DNA of 64,000 bases, taken from JAJCYL01 sp040222875 (GTDB lineage Bacteria > Bacteroidota > Bacteroidia > Cytophagales > Cyclobacteriaceae). Made by a program: the position numbers and the translations under genes. The notes under the pieces are model-generated. The model made no database searches. It was not told where the DNA came from and was given only the letters and a program-made list of their open reading frames with translations. Shown here piece by piece: positions 9,237 through 19,241 of the stretch (within the stretch, counting starts at the first letter, position 1; each line of letters starts with the position of its first letter). Location: contig JAVKCG010000004.1 of NCBI GenBank assembly GCA_040222875.1, positions 496,001-560,000 of the forward strand, in the 5' to 3' direction.

Positions 9237-11369
9237 ATGTTACCCAACTTTATTAGTAAAAAAGTTATGCTTCCTGATGGCAGGGAGATAACAGTAGAAA
9301 CTGGCAAACTTGCCAAGCAGGCCGATGGCTCTGTTGTTGTTAAAATGGGCAATACAATGCTCCTGGCTACAGTTGTAGCAAATAAAGATGCCAAAGAAGG
9401 TGTCGATTTTTTACCCCTTTCGGTAGATTATCAGGAAAAATTTGCCTCAGCCGGAAAAATACCCGGAGGATTTCTGAAAAGAGAGGGAAGGCTTTCTGAT
9501 CATGAAGTCTTAATATGTAGGCTGGTGGATAGGGCGCTAAGGCCACTATTCCCAAATGATTACCACGCTGACACGCAGGTAATGATTCAACTAATATCTG
9601 CTGATGCAGATGTATTGCCAGATGCCTTGGCAGCATTTGCGGCTTCATCGGCACTTGCTGTATCAGATATACCATTTCAAGAGCCAATATCCGAGGTTAG
9701 AGTGGCCAAAGTAGAAGGGGAGTTTGTCATTAACCCTACCCCTGCACAACGGGAAGCTGCTACCATGGAATTAATAGTTGCGGCTTCGATGGACAACATC
9801 ATGATGGTGGAAGGCGAGTGTAAGGAAGTTGGCGAAGCTGAAATGATTGAGGCTCTTAAGGTTGCACATGAGGCTATCAAAGCACAGTGTCAGGCACAAA
9901 TAGAGTTAACAAAGGAGACAGGAAAAGAAGAAAAGAGGGAATACTCTCATGAAACCCACGATGAGGATTTAAAAGAACTCATCAGATCGAAATACTATCA
10001 GAAGCAATATGATATTGCTGCAAAGGGTATTGCTTCGAAAACTGAGCGCAAGGAGGCTTTTAAAGCTTTACATGAAGATTTCATGGAATCTTTACCAGAA
10101 GATCATGAATATGATGAATTCCTTATTGGGAAATATTTCCACGATGTTGAAAAAGATGCCATCAGAAACGCCGTCCTGGATAAAAGGACAAGGCTTGATG
10201 GTAGGCAGTTGGATGAAATACGACCTATCTGGAGCGAGGTAAATTACTTACCAATGGCCCACGGTTCGGCAATCTTTACCAGGGGAGAAACACAATCTCT
10301 GACGTCAGTAACGCTTGGAACCAAGCTTGATGAGCAAATGATTGATGGTGCGATGCACTCAGGCTATAATAAATTCATTTTACATTACAATTTCCCGGGT
10401 TTCTCAACTGGGGAAGTGAGGCCAAATCGCGGTGCTGGCAGGAGAGAGATTGGTCATGGAAACCTGGCCTTGAGAGCTCTGAAAAATGTCCTTCCTGCTG
10501 AAGAAGACAATCCTTACACGATCAGAATTGTGTCGGATATCCTTGAGTCAAATGGTTCATCATCAATGGCTACAGTTTGCGCCGGCACATTGGCCATGAT
10601 GGACGCGGGTATCAAAATTAAAGCACCAGTTTCCGGCATAGCCATGGGAATGATCTCTGATCCTGAAACTGGCAAATATGCCATCCTATCAGATATCCTG
10701 GGTGATGAAGATCACCTTGGTGACATGGACTTTAAAGTTACTGGTACAGAAAAAGGTATTACTGCCTGCCAGATGGACATAAAAGTAGATGGCCTATCTT
10801 ATGATGTTTTAGCCGAAGCATTAGAGCAAGCTAAGAGAGGCAGGCTCCATATTCTTGATAAGATTAAGGATACCATGGAGGCACCAAACTCTGAACTGAA
10901 ACCACATGCACCACGATCTGTAAAGATTACCATTGAAAAGGAAATGATTGGTGCGGTGATAGGCCCAGGTGGTAAAGTTGTTCAGGAAATCCAGAAGGAA
11001 ACGGGAGCTACTGTTATCATCGAAGAAGTTGAAAACAATGGTATTGTAAGCATCTTCGCCGCTAATCAAGAAAGTATGGATGCCGCATATAAGCGGGTTC
11101 AAAATATTGCTGCTACTCCGGATGTTGGTGAAACATACGATGGCAAAGTGAAGTCAATCATGCCGTTTGGCGCATTTATCGAATTCATGCCTGGCAAAGA
11201 CGGGTTGCTCCATATTTCTGAAATCAAATGGGAGCGGGTAGAAAAGATGGATGGCATTCTGGAAGTAGGCGAAGAGATAAAAGTTAAGCTAATCGAAATA
11301 GATAAAAAGACCGGGAAGTTTAGGTTAAGCCGCAAGGCCCTTTTGCCTAAGCCGGAGAAAAAAGATTAA
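9237..11369 (+). CDS. pnp: Polyribonucleotide nucleotidyltransferase (PNPase)
   Basis: 710 residues. 3'-to-5' phosphorolytic exoribonuclease of the RNA degradation machinery. Two RNase PH-like domains (about 10-225 and 310-540), a linking helical domain, a KH domain with GAVIGPGGKVVQEIQ (about 560-620), and an S1 domain (GKVKSIMPFGAFIEF, DGLLHISEI) near the C-terminus. Catalytic-core motifs such as FPGFSTGEVRPNRGAGRREIGHG are intact or conservatively changed. I chose ATG 9237 (MLPNFISKK) because the longer in-frame TTG start at 9198 lies almost on the rpsO terminator and adds non-conserved residues. It ends before a second hairpin and the sigma-factor gene. Confidence 0.96.
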   Translation: MLPNFISKKVMLPDGREITVETGKLAKQADGSVVVKMGNTMLLATVVANKDAKEGVDFLPLSVDYQEKFASAGKIPGGFLKREGRLSDHEVLICRLVDRALRPLFPNDYHADTQVMIQLISADADVLPDALAAFAASSALAVSDIPFQEPISEVRVAKVEGEFVINPTPAQREAATMELIVAASMDNIMMVEGECKEVGEAEMIEALKVAHEAIKAQCQAQIELTKETGKEEKREYSHETHDEDLKELIRSKYYQKQYDIAAKGIASKTERKEAFKALHEDFMESLPEDHEYDEFLIGKYFHDVEKDAIRNAVLDKRTRLDGRQLDEIRPIWSEVNYLPMAHGSAIFTRGETQSLTSVTLGTKLDEQMIDGAMHSGYNKFILHYNFPGFSTGEVRPNRGAGRREIGHGNLALRALKNVLPAEEDNPYTIRIVSDILESNGSSSMATVCAGTLAMMDAGIKIKAPVSGIAMGMISDPETGKYAILSDILGDEDHLGDMDFKVTGTEKGITACQMDIKVDGLSYDVLAEALEQAKRGRLHILDKIKDTMEAPNSELKPHAPRSVKITIEKEMIGAVIGPGGKVVQEIQKETGATVIIEEVENNGIVSIFAANQESMDAAYKRVQNIAATPDVGETYDGKVKSIMPFGAFIEFMPGKDGLLHISEIKWERVEKMDGILEVGEEIKVKLIEIDKKTGKFRLSRKALLPKPEKKD

Positions 11370-11412
11370 GTTAAACGCTGGATTTTAGTTAATATTCAGG
11401 TTCGATTAAAGC

Positions 11413-11437
11413 AAAGGGTTCAACACAGAGCCCTTTT
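11413..11437 (+). terminator. Weak hairpin terminator between pnp and rpoD
   Basis: A 6-bp stem (AAAGGG at 11413-11418, CCCTTT at 11431-11436) with a 12-base loop ends in five T. It lies just after pnp and 12 bases before the sigma-factor start. Short stem and large loop make it a modest candidate. Confidence 0.45.
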
Positions 11438-11449
11438 TAATTGACCTGA

Positions 11450-12313
11450 ATGCGCCAACTCAAGATAAGTAAACAAATCACCAACAGGGAAAGTCAATCC
11501 CTGGATAAATACTTACAGGAAATTGGGCGGGTCGATCTCATAACTGCGGAAGAAGAAGTTCTCCTGGCTCAGAAAATTAGACAAGGAGATGCTTTGGCAC
11601 TGGAGAAGCTCACCAAGGCCAACCTTAGATTTGTAGTATCTGTAGCCAAACAATACCAAAATCAGGGACTCACTTTAGGGGATTTAATCAACGAAGGCAA
11701 CCTTGGCTTGATAAAAGCAGCTCAACGTTTTGACGAAACCCGTGGGTTCAAGTTTATCTCCTACGCAGTATGGTGGATCAGGCAGTCAATACTACAGGCA
11801 TTAGCTGAACAAAGCCGCATTGTTCGATTGCCGTTGAATAGGGTTGGTTCACTTAACAAAATTTCCAAGACATTTTCGGAGTTAGAGCAGAAGTATGAGC
11901 GGGAACCTTCGGCTGATGAAATGGCAGAGGTTCTTGAGATATCAGTTGGCGACGTGATCGATACTTTGAAAAACAGTGGTCGTCATATCTCTATGGATGC
12001 CCCGTTTGCAAATGGCGAAGAAAATAGCCTTTTGGATGTACTTGAAAACCACGAGAGCGACACCCCAGATCAGGTACTACTTACGGATTCATTAAAGCGG
12101 GAAGTTGAAAGAGCGCTCTCCACATTAACTCAAAGAGAAACCGATGTGATCATTTATTATTTCGGCCTTAACGGGGAGCAATCGATGACATTGGAAGAAA
12201 TAGGTAACAAATTTGGCTTAACCCGGGAACGGGTTCGGCAGATAAAGGAGAAGGCTATACGCCGATTAAGGCATACATCCAGAAGTAAGTCCCTGAAGCC
12301 TTACCTGGGTTAG
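11450..12313 (+). CDS. rpoD: Primary RNA polymerase sigma factor (RpoD/SigA, Bacteroidota short form)
   Basis: 287 residues, the usual length for the Bacteroidota primary sigma factor, which lacks the large region-1.1 and non-conserved insert of E. coli sigma70. Region 1.2 (SLDKYLQEIGRVDLITAEEE), region 2 (NLRFVVSVAKQYQNQGLTLGDLINEGNLGLIKAA, then GFKFISYAVWWIRQSI), region 3 (LPLNRVGSLNKISKTF) and region 4 (LTLEE-type HTH, GLTRERVRQIKEKAIRRLR) are all complete. It recognises the TTTG/TAnnTTTG promoters seen in this window. Its stop overlaps the convergent gene's stop by 4 bp. Confidence 0.96.
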   Translation: MRQLKISKQITNRESQSLDKYLQEIGRVDLITAEEEVLLAQKIRQGDALALEKLTKANLRFVVSVAKQYQNQGLTLGDLINEGNLGLIKAAQRFDETRGFKFISYAVWWIRQSILQALAEQSRIVRLPLNRVGSLNKISKTFSELEQKYEREPSADEMAEVLEISVGDVIDTLKNSGRHISMDAPFANGEENSLLDVLENHESDTPDQVLLTDSLKREVERALSTLTQRETDVIIYYFGLNGEQSMTLEEIGNKFGLTRERVRQIKEKAIRRLRHTSRSKSLKPYLG

Positions 12314-13530
12314 TTCAAAATTCCTTTAATTTTACTGATTGTGTAATCAATCTCCTCTTCAGTGGTGTAAAGTGAAACGCCTAATCTGGTGACGCCGCCT
12401 TTTTCAAGGAGGCCTAGAACCTCTACCGCTCTTTGCGCATAAAAATGACCATCCCAAGCAAAAATGCCCTTTTCACCCAGCAGTTTGCACATTTTTTCGG
12501 CCTTAACTTTGGGGTGATAAAATGAAACCGTTGGTGTGCGGTTCATTTCATTAAACGGGAGCCCTGTAATCATCACACCTTCAATGTCTGCAAGGCCATC
12601 ATGTAATCTCTTACCAAGATTAAATTCATGCCTGGTAATTTTCTGAAAAGCATCCTCAAGCTGATTGCTCAATTCAGATCCCTCACCAAAACTTGCAAGG
12701 AAATCAATTGCGGCACCTACTCCTGTAATGGCAGCGTGGTTAAGAGTTCCGGTTTCAATTTTATATGGAGCGTCATGCTCCTGGGTTATCAGATGATCGG
12801 TCGGCAATCGATCCAGTAAACCCGGCTTTGAATAAAGCAATCCCACATGTGGGCCATAAAATTTATAAGCTGAACATATTAAAAAGTCGCAATCGATCGC
12901 TTGTACATCAATTGAATAATGTGGTGCAAAATGTACTGCATCTATCATTAAGTAAGCGCCAACTTCCTTAGTCAACTTTCTAATCAGGTGAACATCATTA
13001 ATCGTTCCAGTCAGGTTGGAGGCATAGCCTAAGGCAACGAGTTTCGTTTTAGAAGAAATTTTTGAAGCAAAATCACCATAATCCAAAACCCCGTCAGGGG
13101 TCATTTTTACTTCAATTAACTCAACCCCAAATTCTTTTAGCGAAAGCCAGGGGCCTCTATTGGCTTCATGATCCATTTCAGTAATCAAGATTTGATCCCC
13201 GGGTTTGCAGATTCTACCAATTGCTTTTGCTAATGAGTAGCACAGCGTAGTCATATTTTGACCATAGGAAATCGTACTGCCATCTGTTGCCCCTAGAAAA
13301 GCCGCAACCTTACCCCTCACCTGTTCTAACAATTCATCAGTTTCATCAGCCGTTGCAAACTGCCCATGACTATTGGCGTTGGAGGTTTTGTAATAATTAG
13401 AAATTGCCTCAATAACAGATATTGGCACTTGCGTTCCAGCAGGGCCATCAAGATAAACCACACTCCTACCATTTAATTGGCGTTGCAGGCTTGGGAATTC
13501 ATTGCGGCATGAACCTATTTCTCTAGTCAT
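12310..13530 (-). CDS. Cysteine desulfurase-like PLP enzyme (class V aminotransferase fold)
   Basis: 406 residues of the fold-type I class V family, closest to the cysteine desulfurase-like (VC1184-type) subgroup. The PLP lysine is K223 in SAYKFYGPHVG, the cofactor aspartate is in LMIDAVHFAPH, and the N-terminal YLDGPAGTQVP is typical. The loop that in true cysteine desulfurases carries the catalytic cysteine reads GIFAWDGHFYAQRA here, with no cysteine, so sulfur mobilisation is doubtful. It could instead be a lyase or aminotransferase. It converges on rpoD with a 4-bp stop overlap. Substrate unknown. Confidence 0.82.
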   Translation of the reverse strand: MTREIGSCRNEFPSLQRQLNGRSVVYLDGPAGTQVPISVIEAISNYYKTSNANSHGQFATADETDELLEQVRGKVAAFLGATDGSTISYGQNMTTLCYSLAKAIGRICKPGDQILITEMDHEANRGPWLSLKEFGVELIEVKMTPDGVLDYGDFASKISSKTKLVALGYASNLTGTINDVHLIRKLTKEVGAYLMIDAVHFAPHYSIDVQAIDCDFLICSAYKFYGPHVGLLYSKPGLLDRLPTDHLITQEHDAPYKIETGTLNHAAITGVGAAIDFLASFGEGSELSNQLEDAFQKITRHEFNLGKRLHDGLADIEGVMITGLPFNEMNRTPTVSFYHPKVKAEKMCKLLGEKGIFAWDGHFYAQRAVEVLGLLEKGGVTRLGVSLYTTEEEIDYTISKIKGILN

Positions 13531-13574
13531 ATTGGCTGGCTTTATTTTGGCAATTCTTTAAAAAAGTGGGTTAG

Positions 13575-15461
13575 TTATTGAATTACAATTCTACGAGAAA
13601 CTGGCCCAAACGGAGTTTTTGCTCTTACGATATAAATTCCAGGTTTGGCCGTTGATAGAGTTATCTCATTATTTAGTTGCTTGAATTGAAGCCTTTGACC
13701 GGTTAAATCAAACACGTCAATCTCACGAATTGTCCCTTCAACATAAAATGTGCCCCTGGATGGGTTTGGGTAAATACTTAACATTGGTGCAGTAGCATCT
13801 GAAACCGATGTTACCACCTCCCTTTCTAACTTTCTAAATACTGGCCGCATCATCAAACTGCCTTCTATACCTACGTTTTGACGCCACTCACCATCAACAT
13901 TTGCAAAAATTCTTCTACCCGCATCCGTATTCTTATCTAACCCAACCCCAATGAAATTATCGCTAAACTGCTGCCAACCAATAAAAATAGTATCCTGAAC
14001 TTCAAGCGGAATCTCCAATGTATACCTTGTGAAATTATTAATGCCCTCCTGATATTGAATGGTGAATGGCTGCTTGGCAATTAAGCTACCTACATCATCA
14101 GAAAGCCTTGTCCAAACCAAGATTTCAATTGGTAGGCTCTCCACTGAATTGGCAATTCTTGGAAAATATATATCTACATCGGTAAGTGTATCTGGGGTCG
14201 GCAAATAGAATTGATAAGCCAATTGCCCACGAATTTGGTTAATACCGGCTGCGAATTCGGCCGTTCCATCATCATAGGACAAGTAGTTTTGTATGGTGAA
14301 TTGTCTTCTAATGGTATCATTAACCTTAAAATCGACATTATCATAAAAAGTGGTGTCGCCAGAAGCTGGGTTCACGAATTGAATCAGGTTTCTGTCACCC
14401 GTGTTGTACCGGATTTCGGCCTCAATTACGGTGGAATCTGCTCTGTTTAAACTTGTTAAATCTGGCAGTTCCGATTGAATAACCCGTCTCTCAAGGCTAC
14501 TTAATGTGCTGGCCGTTTCCCTGAAATTAGGCTGGTCAATCAAAGAGCCGTCCAATGTGTTCGTAATGCTGATGGTGTATTCTACAGGATGTGGAATTGC
14601 ATCGAGATTGAAGAGTTGAAAATCGATTGGTGTAGTCAGCTGATTTGGATCTGGAAAAAACATGTCTGATGGCACAGCCGAATACTCGCCAAGCAGAGAG
14701 GTAGTAAAACCTGTTACGCCCCTGTCGAAATAAGATAGATCAGCGAAATTCCTATCCTGATTTAAGAGCACATAGTCAACATGCCAGGTATCAAAACCAC
14801 CCTTCAATCTTCCGAAACTTTGAAACCTGAACCTAAACCCTGAATGAAAAAAGGAAGCGTCATCAACCCTGATTATTTCCTGGGTAAAAACCTCTTCTCC
14901 GGCGCTATTAGTACGAACAGCGTCTATACCCCCGGCCACCACAAATTTCGTCACCCAGGCAGAATCACTGTTCATAAATTGCAGCCTCAAAGAGTCATCT
15001 TCATTCGGGATTTCACCGTTGCCTTTCGCCTGCCAAAAAAAGCTGATAAAGACCGTACTCATTTTATTCGCCGCAATCTTCGAAAGGTCTATTGGTTTCG
15101 AATTGAGGTTATCTGTATTGCCCACAAACTGCGAGTTAATGTCGTAGGGAACGCCAAATGCATCAGTACCATCAAATGAGGCAATATTTAGAGTGGGCGG
15201 GTTTTTGGCCATCGTCCGGTTAACGTAGACATTCTCACTTTGAAACCACAAACCAGGGTTTGGGCTACCATCCGTAGATGTAGAGAAGTCGTCCCAAAAT
15301 GGCAATTGTAAAGTATCTGTTTCCTGTTTTGTTGATAAGTACCTTGCGTTCTCCCCAGAATCTAAGTTTTTTAAAATCTGCTTCACAACTAATTGACAAT
15401 CAGCATACAAGGTGGTGCCAAGCATCAAGCCAATCCAACAAAACCATGATTTTTGCATCAA
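13575..15461 (-). CDS. Secreted protein with type IX secretion C-terminal sorting domain
   Basis: 628 residues. An N-terminal hydrophobic stretch (CWIGLMLGTTLYADC) fits a signal peptide. A beta-rich body follows, with a segment resembling a laminin-G or MAM-like domain (LPFWDDFSTSTDGSPNPGLWF). The C-terminus is a T9SS type A sorting domain (MLSIYPNPSRGTFYVEG, VFDLTGQRL, PGIYIVRAKT), so it should be exported through the type IX system and anchored or released at the surface. Its ATG overlaps the stop of the upstream PASTA gene by 4 bp, so the two are translationally coupled. Function unknown; the envelope context suggests a role at the cell surface. Confidence 0.88.
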   Translation of the reverse strand: MMQKSWFCWIGLMLGTTLYADCQLVVKQILKNLDSGENARYLSTKQETDTLQLPFWDDFSTSTDGSPNPGLWFQSENVYVNRTMAKNPPTLNIASFDGTDAFGVPYDINSQFVGNTDNLNSKPIDLSKIAANKMSTVFISFFWQAKGNGEIPNEDDSLRLQFMNSDSAWVTKFVVAGGIDAVRTNSAGEEVFTQEIIRVDDASFFHSGFRFRFQSFGRLKGGFDTWHVDYVLLNQDRNFADLSYFDRGVTGFTTSLLGEYSAVPSDMFFPDPNQLTTPIDFQLFNLDAIPHPVEYTISITNTLDGSLIDQPNFRETASTLSSLERRVIQSELPDLTSLNRADSTVIEAEIRYNTGDRNLIQFVNPASGDTTFYDNVDFKVNDTIRRQFTIQNYLSYDDGTAEFAAGINQIRGQLAYQFYLPTPDTLTDVDIYFPRIANSVESLPIEILVWTRLSDDVGSLIAKQPFTIQYQEGINNFTRYTLEIPLEVQDTIFIGWQQFSDNFIGVGLDKNTDAGRRIFANVDGEWRQNVGIEGSLMMRPVFRKLEREVVTSVSDATAPMLSIYPNPSRGTFYVEGTIREIDVFDLTGQRLQFKQLNNEITLSTAKPGIYIVRAKTPFGPVSRRIVIQ

Positions 15462-16306
15462 TCCAGATCTGATATTTCACTTTCTACTGCCAATGAATCC
15501 TCCTCAATGGGTTCAACCACCCATAGGTCAACGCTCTCCCCTATCCTAATCTTGTTCTCAGGCCGTGGATATTGGCGGAAAATTACACCCGGGGCATACT
15601 GGAAAGTATTGTAAGTTGTATCTCCTTCATCAGTTACCTCTATTTCGGTACCAAATGCCTCTTTTTCAAACCTCACGTTGCCCAATTGCAGGCCAAACCC
15701 AACAATGGCAAATTCTACATCTTCATAATCCATTCCAATGAAATTCTGCATTTCATAATCCTGCCTTCCAAGGCCATCCCCGACCACCAAATCGATACTC
15801 GCCCCCTTTGGAATAAGTTCATCCTCGATGATTTCATCCCCTTCATAGTGCTGCTCTTTCACAGCAAAACGAAAGGGGTCTGGTACATATCTGATTTTAC
15901 CCAATGTCAAGCCCTTACTCTTTAAAACCACTATTGCATTTTTCACAGACCCATCCACAAGGTTCGGCATCTTAACCATCGGTGGTTTGGTAGAGTTCAG
16001 CGTCAGGTAAATTTTTCTATTCTCTTTAACCTTTGAATTAGCCAATGGAAATTGCTTCAAAACTGCATTGGGCTGATATTCAGTTGAGAACCCAGAATCC
16101 GGCAGTATTTCATAGCGCAAGTTTCTGAGGGTCAAATAATCATGCAATTGGTCAAACGCAACTCCTTGTAAATCTGGAACCGTTATGGACTCACCGTGAT
16201 TAGTGATCGTCGGTAGATAGATATAGAAAAAGAAAATGATCGAAAACGCAACTATGCCTATCATAATTGATAGGTGCTTGACTATTTTTATAATCTTTTG
16301 GAGCAT
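15458..16306 (-). CDS. Membrane-anchored protein with three PASTA domains
   Basis: 282 residues: a short cytoplasmic N-terminus, one membrane helix (about 13-33, IMIGIVAFSIIFFFYIYL), then three consecutive PASTA domains (about 40-108, 110-182 and 185-265; each starts near VPDL/MPNL/MQNF and ends with a GxxIDLVV-like strand). PASTA domains bind peptidoglycan fragments or beta-lactams in kinases and PBPs; here there is no attached enzyme domain. It sits 34 bp downstream of the D-Ala-D-Ala ligase, in line with a peptidoglycan role. PASTA proteins next to ddl are common in Bacteroidota. Confidence 0.9.
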   Translation of the reverse strand: MLQKIIKIVKHLSIMIGIVAFSIIFFFYIYLPTITNHGESITVPDLQGVAFDQLHDYLTLRNLRYEILPDSGFSTEYQPNAVLKQFPLANSKVKENRKIYLTLNSTKPPMVKMPNLVDGSVKNAIVVLKSKGLTLGKIRYVPDPFRFAVKEQHYEGDEIIEDELIPKGASIDLVVGDGLGRQDYEMQNFIGMDYEDVEFAIVGFGLQLGNVRFEKEAFGTEIEVTDEGDTTYNTFQYAPGVIFRQYPRPENKIRIGESVDLWVVEPIEEDSLAVESEISDLD

Positions 16307-16340
16307 CTGAGTTTAGTCACTTAAAGTTATAGCTAAAGGG

Positions 16341-19067
16341 TCAAACATCCCTCCGATTCGATCTGTTGATCTCATCACCATCCTTCAAATGGGGATTGGA
16401 AGAATTTGTTTTACTCAAGCTATACTCCAAAATCTTATCAATAAAATCATAAGGTTTATAACCATTGATCGCAGTCTGGTGAAAAATACAGGTAGCTGGA
16501 GTCATACCAGGAAGTGAATTCACTTCAATCGGAATTGTATTAATGCGCCCATCATTATAAATCCTAACGAAAGCATCAATCCTGGCATATCCCTCAACGT
16601 TAACGGCCCTTGCTATTTTCTCCAGATCAGCCCTGATTTTTTTTGACATAGCAGCTTGTTTTGTGGCATCTGGTGAAAATCTGGCCGGGGTAATATTTTG
16701 GCCTTCACCTGCAAGAAATTTCTCCTCAAGAGAAAGCACCTCTCCTGTTGCAAGCGCCTCAGAAGGTTCGAAAATTTCATAGACCATCTCTCCATTTTCA
16801 TCTTTTCTGGTCAACAACCCTCCAGTGACTTCAAGGAAATGGTCAGCATCTTCGGCGGTGATCAAGTCTTCCACCATGAAATAAGTTTTCAATGGAATCT
16901 CTTCGCTGTTTTTAAGGTGCAGGATATCAGCCAGATTTTTAGGAAGCGGCAAAGAATCCCTGAACATCATTTCAGTAAAGGCTTCCAACTCCGCCCTGTT
17001 TTTGATTTTCTTAACGGCTGAGCTACAGCCATCATCTGACGGCTTAGCGATGAAGGGATATTGAAAAGTTGTCTCTATCGAACGGACCAATGCAGTAGCA
17101 TCATTCTGGAATTCCTCCTTAGTCACCATTAAATGGTTGGCAACGGTAAATCCCTTCTCTTTTAAAATTTCTTTGGTGCGATACTTATCAATTGAAATTT
17201 GAGAGCTTTTTACGCCAGACCCATTGTAGGGTAACCCTACCTTATCTAATTCTGCTTGTAAAGCACCATCTTCCCCCGGTCGGCCATGGAGCGCTATAAA
17301 AACAGCATCCACTTGCTTGCTTAAATCTTCAATTGATACTTTGTTGGGCTCATTAATATGCTGGGCCACATATTTTTCAGTAATCGATTTTGCCTCTTCT
17401 TTTATACTCTCAATAATTGGCGACATCTTAAAATGCAAAACCTTATCCCTGATGTCGTCGGCATTGTCCTTCAACAGAATGTTTACAGGCAGCTGGTAGA
17501 GCTCAAAGTGATTTTCATCACCGGTTAGAAAAACTGGTATTGGCTCATACTTCTCTGAACTCGAAAGCTTTTGATAAATATTTCGGCCAGATTCAACGGA
17601 TATATGTCGTTCAGTAGAATAACCGCCAAGGATTACCGCCACCTTAATTTTTTCTGAAACCTGATCATGCAGCGATGCTATCTCATTATCTAGCTGTTCC
17701 AGTATTCGGCGCATTCTGGTGTTATCCTTACCTGTCATCACCCTGCTTTCCAAAGAAGTCCTTATGATGTAGGTCAAAAACTGTGAAGGGTTTAAGCCGA
17801 TCTCACCTGCTTGATGAAAAAAGAAGGACGACGGCATCATTCCTGACGTGGTGTTTGGGTCAATCAGATAGACGTTGCCATCCTCAGAATAAAAACCATC
17901 GATCCTGGCGTAGACATGACAATAAAGGCTCTCATTGAGTCTTGCAGATTCTTTTCTGATGTACTCAACAGTTTCTGATGGCAAATCAATCGGGGTCACT
18001 TTTCTGCTAATGCCAGGAAGGTATTTTGATCTGTAATCGAAGAGGTCTTTCGTTTTCACAATTTCAGTCGGGGGCAGTGCAATTGGGCCTTGATCACCCT
18101 CGATTACAATGCATGAAAACTCTTTGCCCTTGATGAATGATTCAATGATGATTTCTTCTTCAGAATTGATGCAGGTGAGTTGAATTGATTCATTTCCTCC
18201 AGAAAAATATCCATCAAGGTATTTCCAAAGTTCCTCTGGGTGATAGATGGTGTCTTCTCCATGCAAAACCGGAAACCCAAGCCCTTCACGGATGTCAGTA
18301 AACCTGATCAGGTAGTCCCGTTTTTCTGTATCAGATGCATTGAGCCAGAACTCCGAATCTATATCTTGAAGAAAAAATGCCTGGTTGGTTAACCTCACAA
18401 ATTCATCCACTGAATCATTTTCCAAAATGCCAATGCCAATAGAGGAACCCTGGTTTGGCGCTTTGATCACCATAGGCAGCCCAACTGCTTCTTTCATTTT
18501 TTCGAAAGCTTCTGAATGGTCCCTGGTAGTTAACCAGTCTTTACGCTTCAATACCTGAAAATCAGGATCCGGGAAATGGTTTTTCTTGAAGTAGTCCTTC
18601 TGAATTACTTTATTAATACCAATTGCGGATGGCAAAATGCCTGATCCAGAATATGGAATGCCATACCATTCAAGAATACCCTGTAGGCTACCATCCTCTC
18701 CATATGGCCCATGCAATGCAAGAAATGCGAAATCAAAGAGCTCAGAAAACCTGTCTGGGTTGATTTTTTTACCAACCGAATTGATGATTTCGGTTTGTTT
18801 TTCTGTTGTTAACTCTTTTAAAGATTCGAGGTAAACCTGAAATCCATGTTTGGTTTCGGGGAGGAACTTAACCGGCGGATAAAAATCACGAATGGTGCCT
18901 TTATAGATGTATTGCCAATCAAGCAGAATGAAATTGCCGAGGCTGTCAATAAAAACAGGAACTGGCTCAAATAGAGACTTATTGAGGTTATCGTAAACTG
19001 TTCGGCCACCAGCAAATGATATTTCCCTTTCTCTTGATTGGCCTCCAAAAAAAATCCCTATACGCAT
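16341..19067 (-). CDS. Tandem D-alanine--D-alanine ligase (two ATP-grasp ligase modules in one chain)
   Basis: 908 residues, about twice a normal Ddl. Module 1 (about 1-445) begins MRIGIFFGGQSREREIS, has LHGPYGEDGSLQG, the ATP-binding VIKAPNQGSSIGIG, the DYRSKYL segment, and ends RIDGF...IDPNTTSGMMP. Module 2 (about 475-880) begins VAVILGGYSTERHIS, has LHGRPGEDGALQA, AKPSDDGCSS, and ends RIDAF...IEVNSLPGMTP. Ddl joins two D-alanines for the peptidoglycan stem peptide. The two modules differ at key sites: module 1 has DPN where the metal-binding E-x-N is usual, while module 2 keeps EVN but has GCSS in place of GSS and a diverged omega region. Either one module is catalytic and the other regulatory, or their substrates differ. 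Confidence 0.88.
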   Translation of the reverse strand: MRIGIFFGGQSREREISFAGGRTVYDNLNKSLFEPVPVFIDSLGNFILLDWQYIYKGTIRDFYPPVKFLPETKHGFQVYLESLKELTTEKQTEIINSVGKKINPDRFSELFDFAFLALHGPYGEDGSLQGILEWYGIPYSGSGILPSAIGINKVIQKDYFKKNHFPDPDFQVLKRKDWLTTRDHSEAFEKMKEAVGLPMVIKAPNQGSSIGIGILENDSVDEFVRLTNQAFFLQDIDSEFWLNASDTEKRDYLIRFTDIREGLGFPVLHGEDTIYHPEELWKYLDGYFSGGNESIQLTCINSEEEIIIESFIKGKEFSCIVIEGDQGPIALPPTEIVKTKDLFDYRSKYLPGISRKVTPIDLPSETVEYIRKESARLNESLYCHVYARIDGFYSEDGNVYLIDPNTTSGMMPSSFFFHQAGEIGLNPSQFLTYIIRTSLESRVMTGKDNTRMRRILEQLDNEIASLHDQVSEKIKVAVILGGYSTERHISVESGRNIYQKLSSSEKYEPIPVFLTGDENHFELYQLPVNILLKDNADDIRDKVLHFKMSPIIESIKEEAKSITEKYVAQHINEPNKVSIEDLSKQVDAVFIALHGRPGEDGALQAELDKVGLPYNGSGVKSSQISIDKYRTKEILKEKGFTVANHLMVTKEEFQNDATALVRSIETTFQYPFIAKPSDDGCSSAVKKIKNRAELEAFTEMMFRDSLPLPKNLADILHLKNSEEIPLKTYFMVEDLITAEDADHFLEVTGGLLTRKDENGEMVYEIFEPSEALATGEVLSLEEKFLAGEGQNITPARFSPDATKQAAMSKKIRADLEKIARAVNVEGYARIDAFVRIYNDGRINTIPIEVNSLPGMTPATCIFHQTAINGYKPYDFIDKILEYSLSKTNSSNPHLKDGDEINRSNRRDV

Positions 19068-19241
19068 GAAATTGAGCTGTTACTGTATGGCGTGGCAAGT
19101 TAATAAAAGATGGTTGGGGTTTTGGATTTTGAGTTTCTTGTTTGCCCCAAATAGTGCTTAATTTAACATCATGACTGGCCTGTTGAAATAAACTGAATTA
19201 TTCAGACTCACTCAATGTTAACGATTTTATGAAAAATTAAA

